Source of the DNA: Nitrosopumilus cobalaminigenes
Lineage (GTDB): Archaea > Thermoproteota > Nitrososphaeria > Nitrososphaerales > Nitrosopumilaceae
Direction of reading: 5' to 3'
Assembly: GCF_013407145.1 (NCBI RefSeq)
Contig: NZ_CP026993.1
Location: 310,001-374,000, forward strand
DNA length: 64,000 nucleotides
This document shows, piece after piece, positions 35,306 to 43,810 of this stretch. Numbering within the stretch: position 1 is the stretch's first letter; each line of letters starts with the position of its first letter. A model generated the notes under the pieces. The model searched no databases. It was not told the DNA's origin and saw only the letters and a list, made by a program, of their open reading frames with translations. The position numbers and the translations under genes were made by a program.

Positions 35306-37975
35306 TTATCCTAAAATCATTGATTTTGCTTTGGCTATTGCCTGCTCTTTTTTAGATGTGTCTTTTCCTCCCCCCTGAGCAAACTTGGCATCACCACCAC
35401 CAGAACCGCCCAAAATTGAGGCTATTTCTTTGGCTATTTCACCTGCATTTACGCCTGATTGCTCTCCTGCAAATATTATTACACGAACTGTAGGATCAGC
35501 TTCAAAAATTCCACAAAATGCAGCTGCTTCATCTTTGGCAACTAGCTTCTTTCCAAAGTTCTGAATGAAGAAATCATCATAATTTTCACTAGATGTAAAA
35601 CACAATTTCCCCTTTGTGCTAATTCCATCCGATTCAACTGATTCTCCTGAAATTATCTTCTCTAGTAAAATTGGAATCTGCTCTCTTGCTTTTTCTTTAT
35701 TTTCTTCTCTTTGTTTCTCCAATTTTTCTTTTGCAATTGCCTCTTCAGCTTGTTTTTTAGATTCTTCTTCTTGGTCTTTTACATATTGGAATGCAGTAGG
35801 ACCTGAAACAAACTCTATTCTAACTACTCCATCTTGAATTCGTTTAGTCTTTGTAATTTTGATTAGTTCGATATCTCCTGTTTTCTTTACATGTGTTCCA
35901 CCACAAGCTTCAATGTCTTTATCTTCAATTGATACAATACGTACTGATTTCACTGGAACTACCCCGCCCTGATAAATTCTAAATCCATACTTTTGCTCTG
36001 CAGTTCCTCTATCATAGTAATCGATATTCACTGGATAGTTCTCTTTTACCATTTTGTTAGCTGCTTCTTCAATCTGTTTTACTTGTTCATCAGTTAGTGA
36101 AGAGTGATGTGTAATGTCTAATCTGGCATGATCATCGTCTTTGAATGCAGAGTGTTGCCAAATCCATGAACCTAATACTCCTCTTGATGATGCATTGATG
36201 ATGTGGGTACTGGTGTGGTTTTTTGTAATGTTTGCACGACGTGTCTCATCTACTTTACAAGATACCGTTTCTCCTTCTTTTGGTACGCCACCTTCTAGCT
36301 TGTGAACGATAATGTTTGCATGTTTATCTACATTAACCACTTTGAATCCTGCAATGCTACCATAGTCAGGTTCCTGTCCTCCACCTCTAGCATAAAATGA
36401 AGTTCTATCCAATACCACTTGATCATCAAAGACCTTGATGACTTTGGCATCAAACTCCATTGGGTCATCTTTGTAAAATAGAGTCTCAGTTTCAGGCAAC
36501 TCTTCTAGTGGAAGTTCTGCAATTGCCTTTTTCTTTTCAGACTGGTGCAAATCAGATAGTTTAGAGTAAAACTGTGAGGGGATTTCAGAAATGGCATCAA
36601 CTTCTTTGAGATATTCAGGTGTAATGCCATCTGATTCGTAAAGTGTGATGAGTTCATCCACTGATGGTGTGCCTCTCTCGCGAATCTTTTCAGCCTTTTT
36701 CTTCATGTGAATTTTAGAATCCTCATACCTTGCAGACTCTAGCTTGAGTATTGCCTTGACGTCTTCTCTTTTCTCATCAAGCTCTGGATAGGTATCCTTG
36801 AGATAGTCAATGTGAGTATCTATCAAATCATCAATGTCTAGTTTTAGATTCAATCGGTTTATCGTTCCATTGATTCTTCGCAACATCATTCTCAAGTTGT
36901 ATCCTCCACCAACGTTTGATGGTAAAGCACCATCAGTAATTGCAAAAATCAAAGTTCTCAAGTGGTCTGCAATTAGATAGACTCCTTCTAGTGGTGTAAT
37001 CATTTTGTTTAACTGATCATCTGTAATTCCTGCATTTTTCACTGCAAGACGTCTTACTTGATTCAAGTCATCATAATGATCAATCTCTTTTGCAATTTCT
37101 GTAAAGTATTTTTTCAAAATATCAGAATCTGAATCAATTCCAATTTTCTCAAATAATTTCCCATTAATTGGACCAAAACAACAGTCATACGCAGTAGGTG
37201 TTCCCATGGTAATCCATGCAAATCTCTCCAATCCTGCACCCATGTCTATGACTCGCTGGTCTAATGTAGTGTGTTGTCCTAGTTCTCCTTGGAATTCAGT
37301 AAATACTGCATTTCCTAATTCTAATCCTCGAACAAAGTATTCCAGTGATGGCCCAAATGAACCACCACCTGCCCAAACGTCCTCTACAAAGACGACTTCT
37401 TCTTTTTTAATTCCAAATTGATTAGTTAGTAATCTAAAATCTAAATCAACACATTCGTCCTTCCAATATCCCCCTAAGTCTGGAACACTGTGTTGTCCTA
37501 TCATACAGAAACTCGAAAAGTGTCTACCTGTAACTCCTACATTTTCTAAATCTTTGAATCTCAAACAAGTCTGTGGAACAACTAGAGGGTTGGCAGGAAA
37601 CTCGAAAACAACTTTGCTTCCCATAATTCTTTGAAAGTCAACAACTGATGCAATTGTAAAAAACAAATCATCTCGCCATCTACAAACAACTGGGTATCGA
37701 CTAACTGACGTGTGATTATTTTTTACAAAAAACTCTTCAACTTGTTTCCATGCTTGAGTATAATCAAATCTTTTTGAAGTAGGAGGCTCACCAATGAACG
37801 AATAAGTGTCCAATCCATCATCAGGACACAAATCTCTATCAGCATTTAGAGTCCAAAAGAATCTGCCACATTTGGCACAAGATTTTCTGATAAATCCTTG
37901 CTCTTGGAATAATTTGACATTATAGTATTTTTCAGGATCTGCTGAAAATTCTTTTAGAATCTGACTTTTATCCAA
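35306..37975 (-). CDS. alaS: Alanyl-tRNA synthetase (archaeal type)
   Basis: Class II synthetase of 889 residues. It has the archaeal N-terminal zinc segment (CAKCGRFFWTLNADRDLC), the catalytic core with RFDYTQAWKQ and GGYNLRMMLRRI, the editing domain zinc ligands HTSTH near residue 594 and CGGTH near 692, a coiled coil (~730-770) and the C-Ala domain with a Gly-rich stretch (GGSGGGDAKFAQGGGKD). All functional parts are intact. Confidence 0.96.
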   Translation of the reverse strand: MDKSQILKEFSADPEKYYNVKLFQEQGFIRKSCAKCGRFFWTLNADRDLCPDDGLDTYSFIGEPPTSKRFDYTQAWKQVEEFFVKNNHTSVSRYPVVCRWRDDLFFTIASVVDFQRIMGSKVVFEFPANPLVVPQTCLRFKDLENVGVTGRHFSSFCMIGQHSVPDLGGYWKDECVDLDFRLLTNQFGIKKEEVVFVEDVWAGGGSFGPSLEYFVRGLELGNAVFTEFQGELGQHTTLDQRVIDMGAGLERFAWITMGTPTAYDCCFGPINGKLFEKIGIDSDSDILKKYFTEIAKEIDHYDDLNQVRRLAVKNAGITDDQLNKMITPLEGVYLIADHLRTLIFAITDGALPSNVGGGYNLRMMLRRINGTINRLNLKLDIDDLIDTHIDYLKDTYPELDEKREDVKAILKLESARYEDSKIHMKKKAEKIRERGTPSVDELITLYESDGITPEYLKEVDAISEIPSQFYSKLSDLHQSEKKKAIAELPLEELPETETLFYKDDPMEFDAKVIKVFDDQVVLDRTSFYARGGGQEPDYGSIAGFKVVNVDKHANIIVHKLEGGVPKEGETVSCKVDETRRANITKNHTSTHIINASSRGVLGSWIWQHSAFKDDDHARLDITHHSSLTDEQVKQIEEAANKMVKENYPVNIDYYDRGTAEQKYGFRIYQGGVVPVKSVRIVSIEDKDIEACGGTHVKKTGDIELIKITKTKRIQDGVVRIEFVSGPTAFQYVKDQEEESKKQAEEAIAKEKLEKQREENKEKAREQIPILLEKIISGESVESDGISTKGKLCFTSSENYDDFFIQNFGKKLVAKDEAAAFCGIFEADPTVRVIIFAGEQSGVNAGEIAKEIASILGGSGGGDAKFAQGGGKDTSKKEQAIAKAKSMILG

Positions 37976-38053
37976 CGATGAGGCTGCTTGATACCGATAT
38001 TAAGAATTGTCGATTAATAATACATTAAATACACTATACATCACAATCTATCC

Positions 38054-38563
38054 ATGTTTGGCAAGAAACCAAAGTTGAAAGAAGGTACTCCTGTTTTCTC
38101 TATTAAAAAAAATGGTGAATTTAATGACTTTATTTTTGGAATAGTTACTGGTGTTGATGGGAGAAAAGTTGGTGTCAATGGAGTAATAGTAAATCCAGTT
38201 GGTTTGAAAAACAAGATTGCTCAAGACAAAACAGGTGAGCGCTCAAGAGAAGTTTTAGAACATCCAACTCCTGACAATGTGGTACTAGCTCTAGTGTATA
38301 GAGTTGAACATGAAAATTATGCCGAAGTATTAGATCTTGATGTTGATAAATGTGATATTCTTCCACCAAAAGTTTACTCAATGCTTGATGGATGGATTCG
38401 TGAATCATTACCTGAATTTTTCAATACTGTATTGTCATTACCTGAAGGTCCTGAAAGGGATGAGGCAAAACGAGTTTTGAGAAGCAGAAAGGATACTTTG
38501 ACTGATCCTAATCTTAAACGAACAGTATATGCTGTTTGCAGAAGTTTGAAAATCCTAAACTAA
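38054..38563 (+). CDS. Conserved-looking protein of unknown function
   Basis: 169 residues, not recognised. The N-terminal ~90 residues look like small beta-strands (GTPVFSIKKNG, GIVTGVDGRKVGVNGVIVNP), as in SH3/PRC-type folds; the C-terminal part is helical (EGPERDEAKRVLRSRKDTL). No signal peptide. The gene is divergent from alaS and upstream of rpl12; a role in translation is possible only by position. Confidence 0.6.
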   Translation: MFGKKPKLKEGTPVFSIKKNGEFNDFIFGIVTGVDGRKVGVNGVIVNPVGLKNKIAQDKTGERSREVLEHPTPDNVVLALVYRVEHENYAEVLDLDVDKCDILPPKVYSMLDGWIRESLPEFFNTVLSLPEGPERDEAKRVLRSRKDTLTDPNLKRTVYAVCRSLKILN

Positions 38564-38621
38564 AATTTCAGGCGTAACTTCTCCATAGTTTTATATTATG
38601 CCCTAAGAAAATCTCGATACA

Positions 38622-38924
38622 ATGGAATATGTTTACGCTGCTTTACTTCTTCACAAACTAGACAAAGAAGTTAACGAGGCAAACCTCACATCAGTAGTCA
38701 AAGCTTCTGGTGCTGACGTTAATGAAGCCCAAGTTAAATCTCTAGTTGCAGCCTTAGCCGATGTTAACATTGATGAGGCAGTTAAAGCCGCCCCAGTAGC
38801 AGTTGCAGCAGCCGCACCAGCAGCAGATGCAGCAGCAGATGCACCGGCAAAAGAAGAGAAGAAGAAAGAAGAACCTAAAAACGAAGAAGCAGCCATGGAA
38901 GGATTGTCTTCCTTATTTGGCTAA
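38622..38924 (+). CDS. rpl12: Ribosomal stalk protein P1 (aL12)
   Basis: Archaeal P1/L12 of 100 residues that forms the stalk with uL10 and recruits GTPase factors. The N-terminal dimer domain ([19 protein letters not shown]) is followed by an Ala-rich hinge, a charged segment ([13 protein letters not shown]) and the factor-binding tail EGLSSLFG. It is on the plus strand and apart from rpl10-rpl1 at 41.1-42.7 kb. A TATA-like TTTTATATTATG is ~27 nt upstream. Confidence 0.95.
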   Translation: MEYVYAALLLHKLDKEVNEANLTSVVKASGADVNEAQVKSLVAALADVNIDEAVKAAPVAVAAAAPAADAAADAPAKEEKKKEEPKNEEAAMEGLSSLFG

Positions 38925-39003
38925 TCAACTTTTCTTTTATCAATTTAATTTTGATCTTTATTTTTGTTAATCTTAATTACTCCTAGCTCTCAGTTTGTAG
39001 TGA

Positions 39004-39636
39004 TTGGTTGATTTCTCTTTTCCTATAGATGGGTTCATTAGCATTTTGGATTACTTGGGTACGATAGCTTTTGCAGTTACCGGAGCTTCAAAGGCAATTG
39101 CACACAAGGCAGATATTTTTGGAATCATCGTACTAGCTACTGTAGTTGGAGTAGGTGGTGGAGTAACCCGTGATGTTATTTTTGGACGATTTCCAACTGC
39201 CTTTTCTGATCCAATCTATGTTGGATTGACAGTAGCAGTTGGAGTTGTAATGTTCTTTTTATTTAGAAAACTTCAGAAACGAATGAACATCTGGTTGGTC
39301 TTTGATGCAGTTGGTCTTGGAGTCTTTTCAATTTTGGGAGCATCAATTGCATACCAAGTTGTTGGATTGGAATTTCTTCCAATGCTCTTTGGAGGAATGA
39401 TTACTGCAATTGGTGGCGGAATATTGCGAGATGTCTTTGTTAGAGAAATTCCTATCGTATTTGTAAAAGAAGTGTATGCAATTGCAAGTATCATTGGAAT
39501 TGTAATATTTTATGCAATGCTGTCATCTGGTGTAGATGTACAGATTGCATCTGTAATTGGAATTGTTGCAGCAACTGGAATCCGATTACTTGCAATGAAG
39601 TTTAATTGGAATCTGCCAAAGGTTCGAGAAATTTGA
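39004..39636 (+). CDS. TRIC/UPF0126 family membrane protein
   Basis: Integral membrane protein of 210 residues with about seven hydrophobic segments in two related halves. The repeated motif GVGGGVTRDVIFGRFP and AIGGGILRDVFVREIP (GGG-x-x-RD) is the hallmark of prokaryotic TRIC (YadS) cation channels; they conduct K+ or Na+. TTG start at 39004 because no ATG or GTG fits in frame. No operon partner. Confidence 0.87.
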   Translation: MVDFSFPIDGFISILDYLGTIAFAVTGASKAIAHKADIFGIIVLATVVGVGGGVTRDVIFGRFPTAFSDPIYVGLTVAVGVVMFFLFRKLQKRMNIWLVFDAVGLGVFSILGASIAYQVVGLEFLPMLFGGMITAIGGGILRDVFVREIPIVFVKEVYAIASIIGIVIFYAMLSSGVDVQIASVIGIVAATGIRLLAMKFNWNLPKVREI

Positions 39637-39676
39637 ACCATTTTAGGCTCAAAATGGACTGCTTTAGTTTAAGATT

Positions 39677-39781
39677 CTAAATCTCTGTATCATCATAACC
39701 ACTATCCTTGCCACAATGAGAACAAGTTCTTTGATTTTGTAGTAATTCTTTTCCACATTTTCTACAGGACTGAGGTTTCAC
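39677..39781 (-). CDS. 34-residue double-CxxC zinc ribbon protein
   Basis: A tiny frame starting at GTG 39781. It encodes two Cys pairs, SCRKCGK and TCSHCGK, ten residues apart, followed by a short acidic tail (YDDTEI). This is a classic zinc ribbon. GTG is the only start in the frame after the upstream stop, and TTTAAA lies about 25 bases upstream, as for a leaderless transcript. Function unknown; such mini-ribbons often bind nucleic acid or protein partners. Confidence 0.6.
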   Translation of the reverse strand: MKPQSCRKCGKELLQNQRTCSHCGKDSGYDDTEI

Positions 39782-39831
39782 AAAATATCTAGCACATTAT
39801 TTAATTTAAACAATCTTTTCTAAACAAAAAA

Positions 39832-40131
39832 TTAGAATGGGATGAAATCATCCACAGCTGTGACAATTATCACACCTTTACTGTTGCCACCAATAGATTT
39901 CTTTATTGCATCAGATGTGGATTGAACCTTTTCTGAATCTACTATTGTAGCTATTATTTTTCGTGGAAGGTGTGAACTTGTAGCACTTGTTCCTCTACCA
40001 GAACGTGTTTGTTCTGTTTCTTTACCTGCACTCTTGACATCATATATTATGGCATCAAGACCAAGTTCTCTCAGGGAACCAACCACTGCATCAGCCTTTT
40101 CATTTTTTACTAGTACTGCCAATCTTTTCAT
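39832..40131 (-). CDS. PII-like signalling protein
   Basis: 99 residues with the ferredoxin-like PII pattern: MKRLAVLVKNEKADAVVGSL at the N-terminus, a long loop (SAGKETEQTRSGRGTS) at the T-loop position, KIIATIVDSEKVQSTSDAI in the second half and GVIIVTAVDDF at the end. Classical PII proteins bind ATP/ADP and 2-oxoglutarate and control nitrogen uptake. The T loop here has no Tyr at the usual uridylylation place, so it belongs to a divergent branch. No amt gene adjoins it. ATG is at leaderless distance from CTTAAATATG. Confidence 0.7.
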   Translation of the reverse strand: MKRLAVLVKNEKADAVVGSLRELGLDAIIYDVKSAGKETEQTRSGRGTSATSSHLPRKIIATIVDSEKVQSTSDAIKKSIGGNSKGVIIVTAVDDFIPF

Positions 40132-40164
40132 TCCACTTGTTTACGCTCAATCATATTTAAGATT

Positions 40165-40278
40165 GTGAAAATTTGTAAATCGGATGCTCTCAAGAAAATT
40201 GTTTACGATATGATCGCCAACAATAAATTCAACAACGTGTTAATTCTAACAAGTGAAAGACCAGTACCATTTTACTAA
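40165..40278 (+). CDS. Possible 37-residue protein or gene remnant
   Basis: GTG at 40165 opens a 37-codon frame (KICKSDALKKIVYDMI ... LTSERPVPFY). Composition is protein-like, with an amphipathic helix and a beta-strand-like LILTS. No recognised family. No ribosome-binding site or well-placed TATA is seen. It may be a true small gene or the end of a decayed one. Confidence 0.3.
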   Translation: MKICKSDALKKIVYDMIANNKFNNVLILTSERPVPFY

Positions 40279-40380
40279 ACGCCTCAGTTTAGTTTCATTT
40301 TAAGGTCTTTTGCTTAATTTCTCAAAGTTAACACATTTGATGTGAAACGCTTATCTGAATTGAATTCATGAAATTCTGTT

Positions 40381-41136
40381 ATGGGATTATTTGATAGATT
40401 TAGTCGCACATTTGACGAGCATGGATATGATCTAGATGGTTTTGACAAAAATGGGTATGATAAAAAAGGATACGACAAAAATGGGTATGGTAAGGATGGA
40501 TACAACAAAAACGGATATGACAAAAAGGGATACAACAAAAATGGATTTAACAAAAAAGGATATGACAAAAACGGATATGACAAAAAAGGATTCAAAGACG
40601 GGTATGATGAAGATGGATTTGATTTCAAGGGTTACAACAAAGATGGATTTAACAAAAACGGATATGACAAAAAAGGATACAACAAAGACGGTTATGATAA
40701 TCGGGGTTTTTCTTTAGATGGAATTCACATAGATACAAAAATTGCTTTTGATAATGACGGGTTTAACAAAAAGGGATACAACAAAGATGGTTATGACAAA
40801 AACGGATATGACAAAAATGGATATGACAAAAATGGACTTAACAAAATCGGGTTTAGCAAAGACGGGTATGACCTAGAGGGATATGACAAAAAAGGATACG
40901 ACAAAAATGGTTATGATAAAAATGGATACAATAAAGATGGATTTGATAGTAACGGGTATGATGAAGACGGATTCGATGAAAATGGATTCAATTTAGACGG
41001 ATTCGATGAAGATGGGTTTGATAGTAACGGGTATGATGGACAAGGATATGATCACTTGGGTTATGACAAAGATGGGTACAACCAAGAAGGATTCAACAAA
41101 TACAATAAACAGAAAAACGAAGTAAACAGTGATTAA
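40381..41136 (+). CDS. Intracellular pentapeptide-repeat protein, G-[YF]-[DN]-x-x type
   Basis: 251 residues, nearly all made of about 45 tandem five-residue units such as GYDKN, GYDKK, GFNKD and GFDED. No signal peptide or membrane helix. The first two thirds are Lys-rich, the last third is Asp/Glu-rich, so charge flips from basic to acidic along the chain. One unit is short by a residue (KKGFKDGYDED) and one stretch (DGIHIDTKIAF, around residues 114-124) breaks the repeat. It is not the A(D/N)Lxx pentapeptide family. Function unknown. The 15-base DNA period is imperfect. Confidence 0.75.
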   Translation: MGLFDRFSRTFDEHGYDLDGFDKNGYDKKGYDKNGYGKDGYNKNGYDKKGYNKNGFNKKGYDKNGYDKKGFKDGYDEDGFDFKGYNKDGFNKNGYDKKGYNKDGYDNRGFSLDGIHIDTKIAFDNDGFNKKGYNKDGYDKNGYDKNGYDKNGLNKIGFSKDGYDLEGYDKKGYDKNGYDKNGYNKDGFDSNGYDEDGFDENGFNLDGFDEDGFDSNGYDGQGYDHLGYDKDGYNQEGFNKYNKQKNEVNSD

Positions 41137-41149
41137 AATAATTTAGATT

Positions 41150-42016
41150 TTATGCTGGGGTGTAATCTTTTGCTTGGCCTGCAACGCCTTTTGCCTGTGC
41201 ATCTGCTTTTTGCAAGATTTGCTCTTTAGTTTCATCAGTCATAAATCCAGACTCTATTGACAAAGAGCGGGCATTTCCTGATGCTTTGCTGAGAATTTGT
41301 GAGATGTTGTCTGCAGTAATGTATCCTGCCTCGATAGACAATGTTACTGCTTCTTGGTGTGATTGAGCAAAGGCGTTTCTTATCTTCTCAACATCGATAA
41401 TCATTTCTGCTTCTGCATACTTTAGACCGTCTTCTAATGCTGAGGAAAGTGTAATTCCTGCCTCTACTGGTTTGATATCTAATTTACCTAGAATTGATGC
41501 CAATTTTTCATTGATTGCCTCACCCTTTTTCACTGGAGTACTGTCCTTTGCAATCCAAATTGTTCCTTGATCAATTTTTGTTGGAATGCCAGCTTCCTTG
41601 AATTCTGTAAGCATTGGACCTGGTGCAATACCTGTATTTTTTGCAGGAACTACAATGTCGATACTTGCAATATCTCCACCTCTTGCTGCCATCATGATTT
41701 TGTTTTTGGCAAGAAGAACGTTTAGCTTGAATGGTGACATGTCTGTAAATATGAACATGATCTGGCCCTTGAGTTCGCTAACCATGTCTTTGATTCCTGG
41801 AACGTCTAGTGTTTCAAGAGCTTTTGCTGCAACTTTATCTTTAACACAAACAAATTCCACTTGGCCTTTGAGTGTTTTTCTTAATGGTAAAATTTGAGTT
41901 GAACGAACCTTTCTCATTTGGATAATTGACATTACTTTGTATTTTTTTGGCAGCTCTGTTAGTTGTTGATACATTTGGGTTTTTCTTTTAGGATAAGCAG
42001 TTCTATTTTCATGCAT
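41150..42016 (-). CDS. rpl10: Ribosomal protein uL10 (P0)
   Basis: Stalk base protein of 288 residues that binds 23S rRNA and carries P1 dimers. Signatures: YKVMSIIQMRKVRSTQILPLR near residue 30 and PAKNTGIAPGPMLTEFKEAGIPT near residue 127. The C-terminal P1-binding helices are present, but the acidic LFG-type tail is missing; the protein ends QAKDYTPA. It starts inside the end of rpl1 (eight-base overlap). Confidence 0.94.
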   Translation of the reverse strand: MHENRTAYPKRKTQMYQQLTELPKKYKVMSIIQMRKVRSTQILPLRKTLKGQVEFVCVKDKVAAKALETLDVPGIKDMVSELKGQIMFIFTDMSPFKLNVLLAKNKIMMAARGGDIASIDIVVPAKNTGIAPGPMLTEFKEAGIPTKIDQGTIWIAKDSTPVKKGEAINEKLASILGKLDIKPVEAGITLSSALEDGLKYAEAEMIIDVEKIRNAFAQSHQEAVTLSIEAGYITADNISQILSKASGNARSLSIESGFMTDETKEQILQKADAQAKGVAGQAKDYTPA

Positions 42017-42671
42017 ATTTCTTCTTAACCTCTTGTGCTTGTTTTACTGGCTTACCCATTGTAGTTTTAATCAAAATCTTTTTCATGTTTTTCTCACCGT
42101 TTGGTAATTTCTTTTCAATTGCATTGAGAACTGTATGTGCGTTAATTACCAAATCTGCATCATCCATTGATACGTCTCCAATTTTGGATGAAATTGATAG
42201 TGATGCTCTTGTTCTTACTTTGATACAAGATCTAAATCTTTCTAAGAATGCTTCAATAGATGCATCAAAAGGAACTGGTGTTGGCATTTTTCCTCTTGGA
42301 CCTAAAAGCTGACCTAATGTTTTACCGACAGTTGGCATGACTTTGGTATCTGCCAAAAAGAAATCATATTTGTTAATGAATTTTCTAGATTCTCTTTTGT
42401 TAGCTCCGAATTTCTCTAATTCTTCTGTTCCAATTACAGAATCTGCTTTAGCAGCTTTTGCTTTTTGATTCATATCTCCTGTGGCAATAATACAAACAGT
42501 TGCCGGAGAACTTGTTTTTGGAAGTTGAACAACTTCGTTAATTGCAAAGCCTTTCTTTACATCAATATCTTTGAAAGTTATGATTAACTCTACTGATTGT
42601 TTGAATTTTCTCTCTTTAGTTGAAGATCTTGCTGCCTGAACCATTTCAGTAAGCTGAGCGTCTGTAATCAT
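42009..42671 (-). CDS. rpl1: Ribosomal protein uL1
   Basis: L1 stalk protein of 220 residues. Signatures: FKQSVELIITFKDIDVKKG, LGQLLGPRGKMPTPVPFD and the C-terminal KILIKTTMGKPVKQ. ATG 42671 is preferred over TTG 42680 because TTTTAAGT on the minus strand is ~27 bases upstream of 42671, as in other leaderless genes here. Archaeal uL1 often represses its own mRNA; with no leader this would need a site inside the gene. Confidence 0.94.
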   Translation of the reverse strand: MITDAQLTEMVQAARSSTKERKFKQSVELIITFKDIDVKKGFAINEVVQLPKTSSPATVCIIATGDMNQKAKAAKADSVIGTEELEKFGANKRESRKFINKYDFFLADTKVMPTVGKTLGQLLGPRGKMPTPVPFDASIEAFLERFRSCIKVRTRASLSISSKIGDVSMDDADLVINAHTVLNAIEKKLPNGEKNMKKILIKTTMGKPVKQAQEVKKKYA

Positions 42672-42839
42672 TACGAACAATTTTCCAGAAAGCCTACTTA
42701 AAATCGTTTAGAGGTTTGTCTTTTTTACCAATCATTTATTTTAAAAAATTACACATTTTTGCTAAATTTATTACAAATACGGTGGAATTTATGCTGAAAA
42801 CCTACATATATTAAATCAGAACCATGTTTTTCGAATACG

Positions 42840-43295
42840 TTGCATCGATTTGATGAATTGGATATGAAATTACTTTATGAGTTGACCGCTGATGGCTCTA
42901 TTTCTGTTCCTACACTATCAAAAAAACTTGGAATTAATGCATCTGTATTGTACAGTAGAATTAAGAGATTGATGAAGAAGAAACTCATCAAGAAATTCAC
43001 TATTGAAATTGATGATTCTCTTTTAGGAATAGGAGTCAAAGCATCTGTAGGCATTAATCGAGATCCAAAGTTTAAGGATTCAATTCATAAAAAATTCATG
43101 GAAACTAATGAGGTTGTTTCTATTTCTGAGGTAACAGGCAGATTTGATATTATGATTAAGGTATATGCAAAGAATTTGGAGGCCCTTCATTCAGTAGTAA
43201 TTGAAAAAATTGGTAAAATTGAAGGAATTCAGAATACTGAAACATTTGTAGAATTACAAAAAACCGACAAAGAACCTGTTTATCTTACTCAATAA
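42840..43295 (+). CDS. Lrp/AsnC family transcription regulator
   Basis: 151 residues. The N-terminal helix-turn-helix (ELDMKLLYELTADGSISVPTLSKKLGINASVLYSRI) and the C-terminal ligand-sensing RAM domain (EVVSISEVTGRFDIMIKVYAKN) are both complete. TTG 42840 is used because the family motif FDELDMKLL begins there and CATATATTAAATC lies ~27 bases upstream. It sits on the opposite strand between rpl11 and rpl1, which are neighbours in most archaea, and its 3' end is one base from rpl11's. Targets unknown. Confidence 0.92.
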   Translation: MHRFDELDMKLLYELTADGSISVPTLSKKLGINASVLYSRIKRLMKKKLIKKFTIEIDDSLLGIGVKASVGINRDPKFKDSIHKKFMETNEVVSISEVTGRFDIMIKVYAKNLEALHSVVIEKIGKIEGIQNTETFVELQKTDKEPVYLTQ

Positions 43296-43775
43296 TTATT
43301 GGAATTTTGCATCCCATTTGCCTTCGTTTACTTCGGCAGTAATTTCTTTTGGAGTCTTTCCTTCTACTTTGACTCCCAATGGAAGACATGTTCCAATGAC
43401 TGTTTTTGCAACTGACTTTAATGAAGATGCATAAGATTTCTCCAGTTTTGTATTTGCAACTTTAACAATTGAATCCATAGTTACATCGCCAACCCATTCT
43501 GTACCTGATGCGCCTGAACCTTTTGTGATTCCTGCTTCTTTCATAATGAGTGCTGCAGCTGATGGAATTCCGACTTCAATTTCATACTTTTTTGAATCAG
43601 TATCGACAATTACTGTAACTGGAACTTTCATTCCTTCAAAGTCTTTAGTTTTTTCATTAATTGCATTGATGACTTCCATGATATTGACTCCAAGTGGACC
43701 CAATGCTGGACCTAAAGGTGGACCTGCTGATGCTCCTCCGCCTGTTACAAGTGATGATACTTTTTGTTCTCCCAT
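43296..43775 (-). CDS. rpl11: Ribosomal protein uL11
   Basis: GTPase-centre protein of 159 residues. N-terminal GGGASAGPPLGPALGPLGVNIMEV and the C-terminal VIGTCLPLGVKVEG are diagnostic. It lies after spt5 in the order secE-spt5-rpl11, conserved in archaea and bacteria. Confidence 0.96.
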   Translation of the reverse strand: MGEQKVSSLVTGGGASAGPPLGPALGPLGVNIMEVINAINEKTKDFEGMKVPVTVIVDTDSKKYEIEVGIPSAAALIMKEAGITKGSGASGTEWVGDVTMDSIVKVANTKLEKSYASSLKSVAKTVIGTCLPLGVKVEGKTPKEITAEVNEGKWDAKFQ

Positions 43776-43810
43776 GTTAAATCAAACTCTAAATGAAAAT
43801 TTAATCCTTC

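Noticed and set aside
39636-40381. Deleted or decayed large gene across 39.6-40.4 kb
   Set aside because: The region is explained by a zinc ribbon, the PII-like gene and a possible 37-residue frame; no frameshifted pieces of one protein were found.
40381-41136. CRISPR-like array because of regular short repeats
   Set aside because: The 15-bp period is a continuous coding repeat without spacers of constant length and keeps one open frame of 251 codons.
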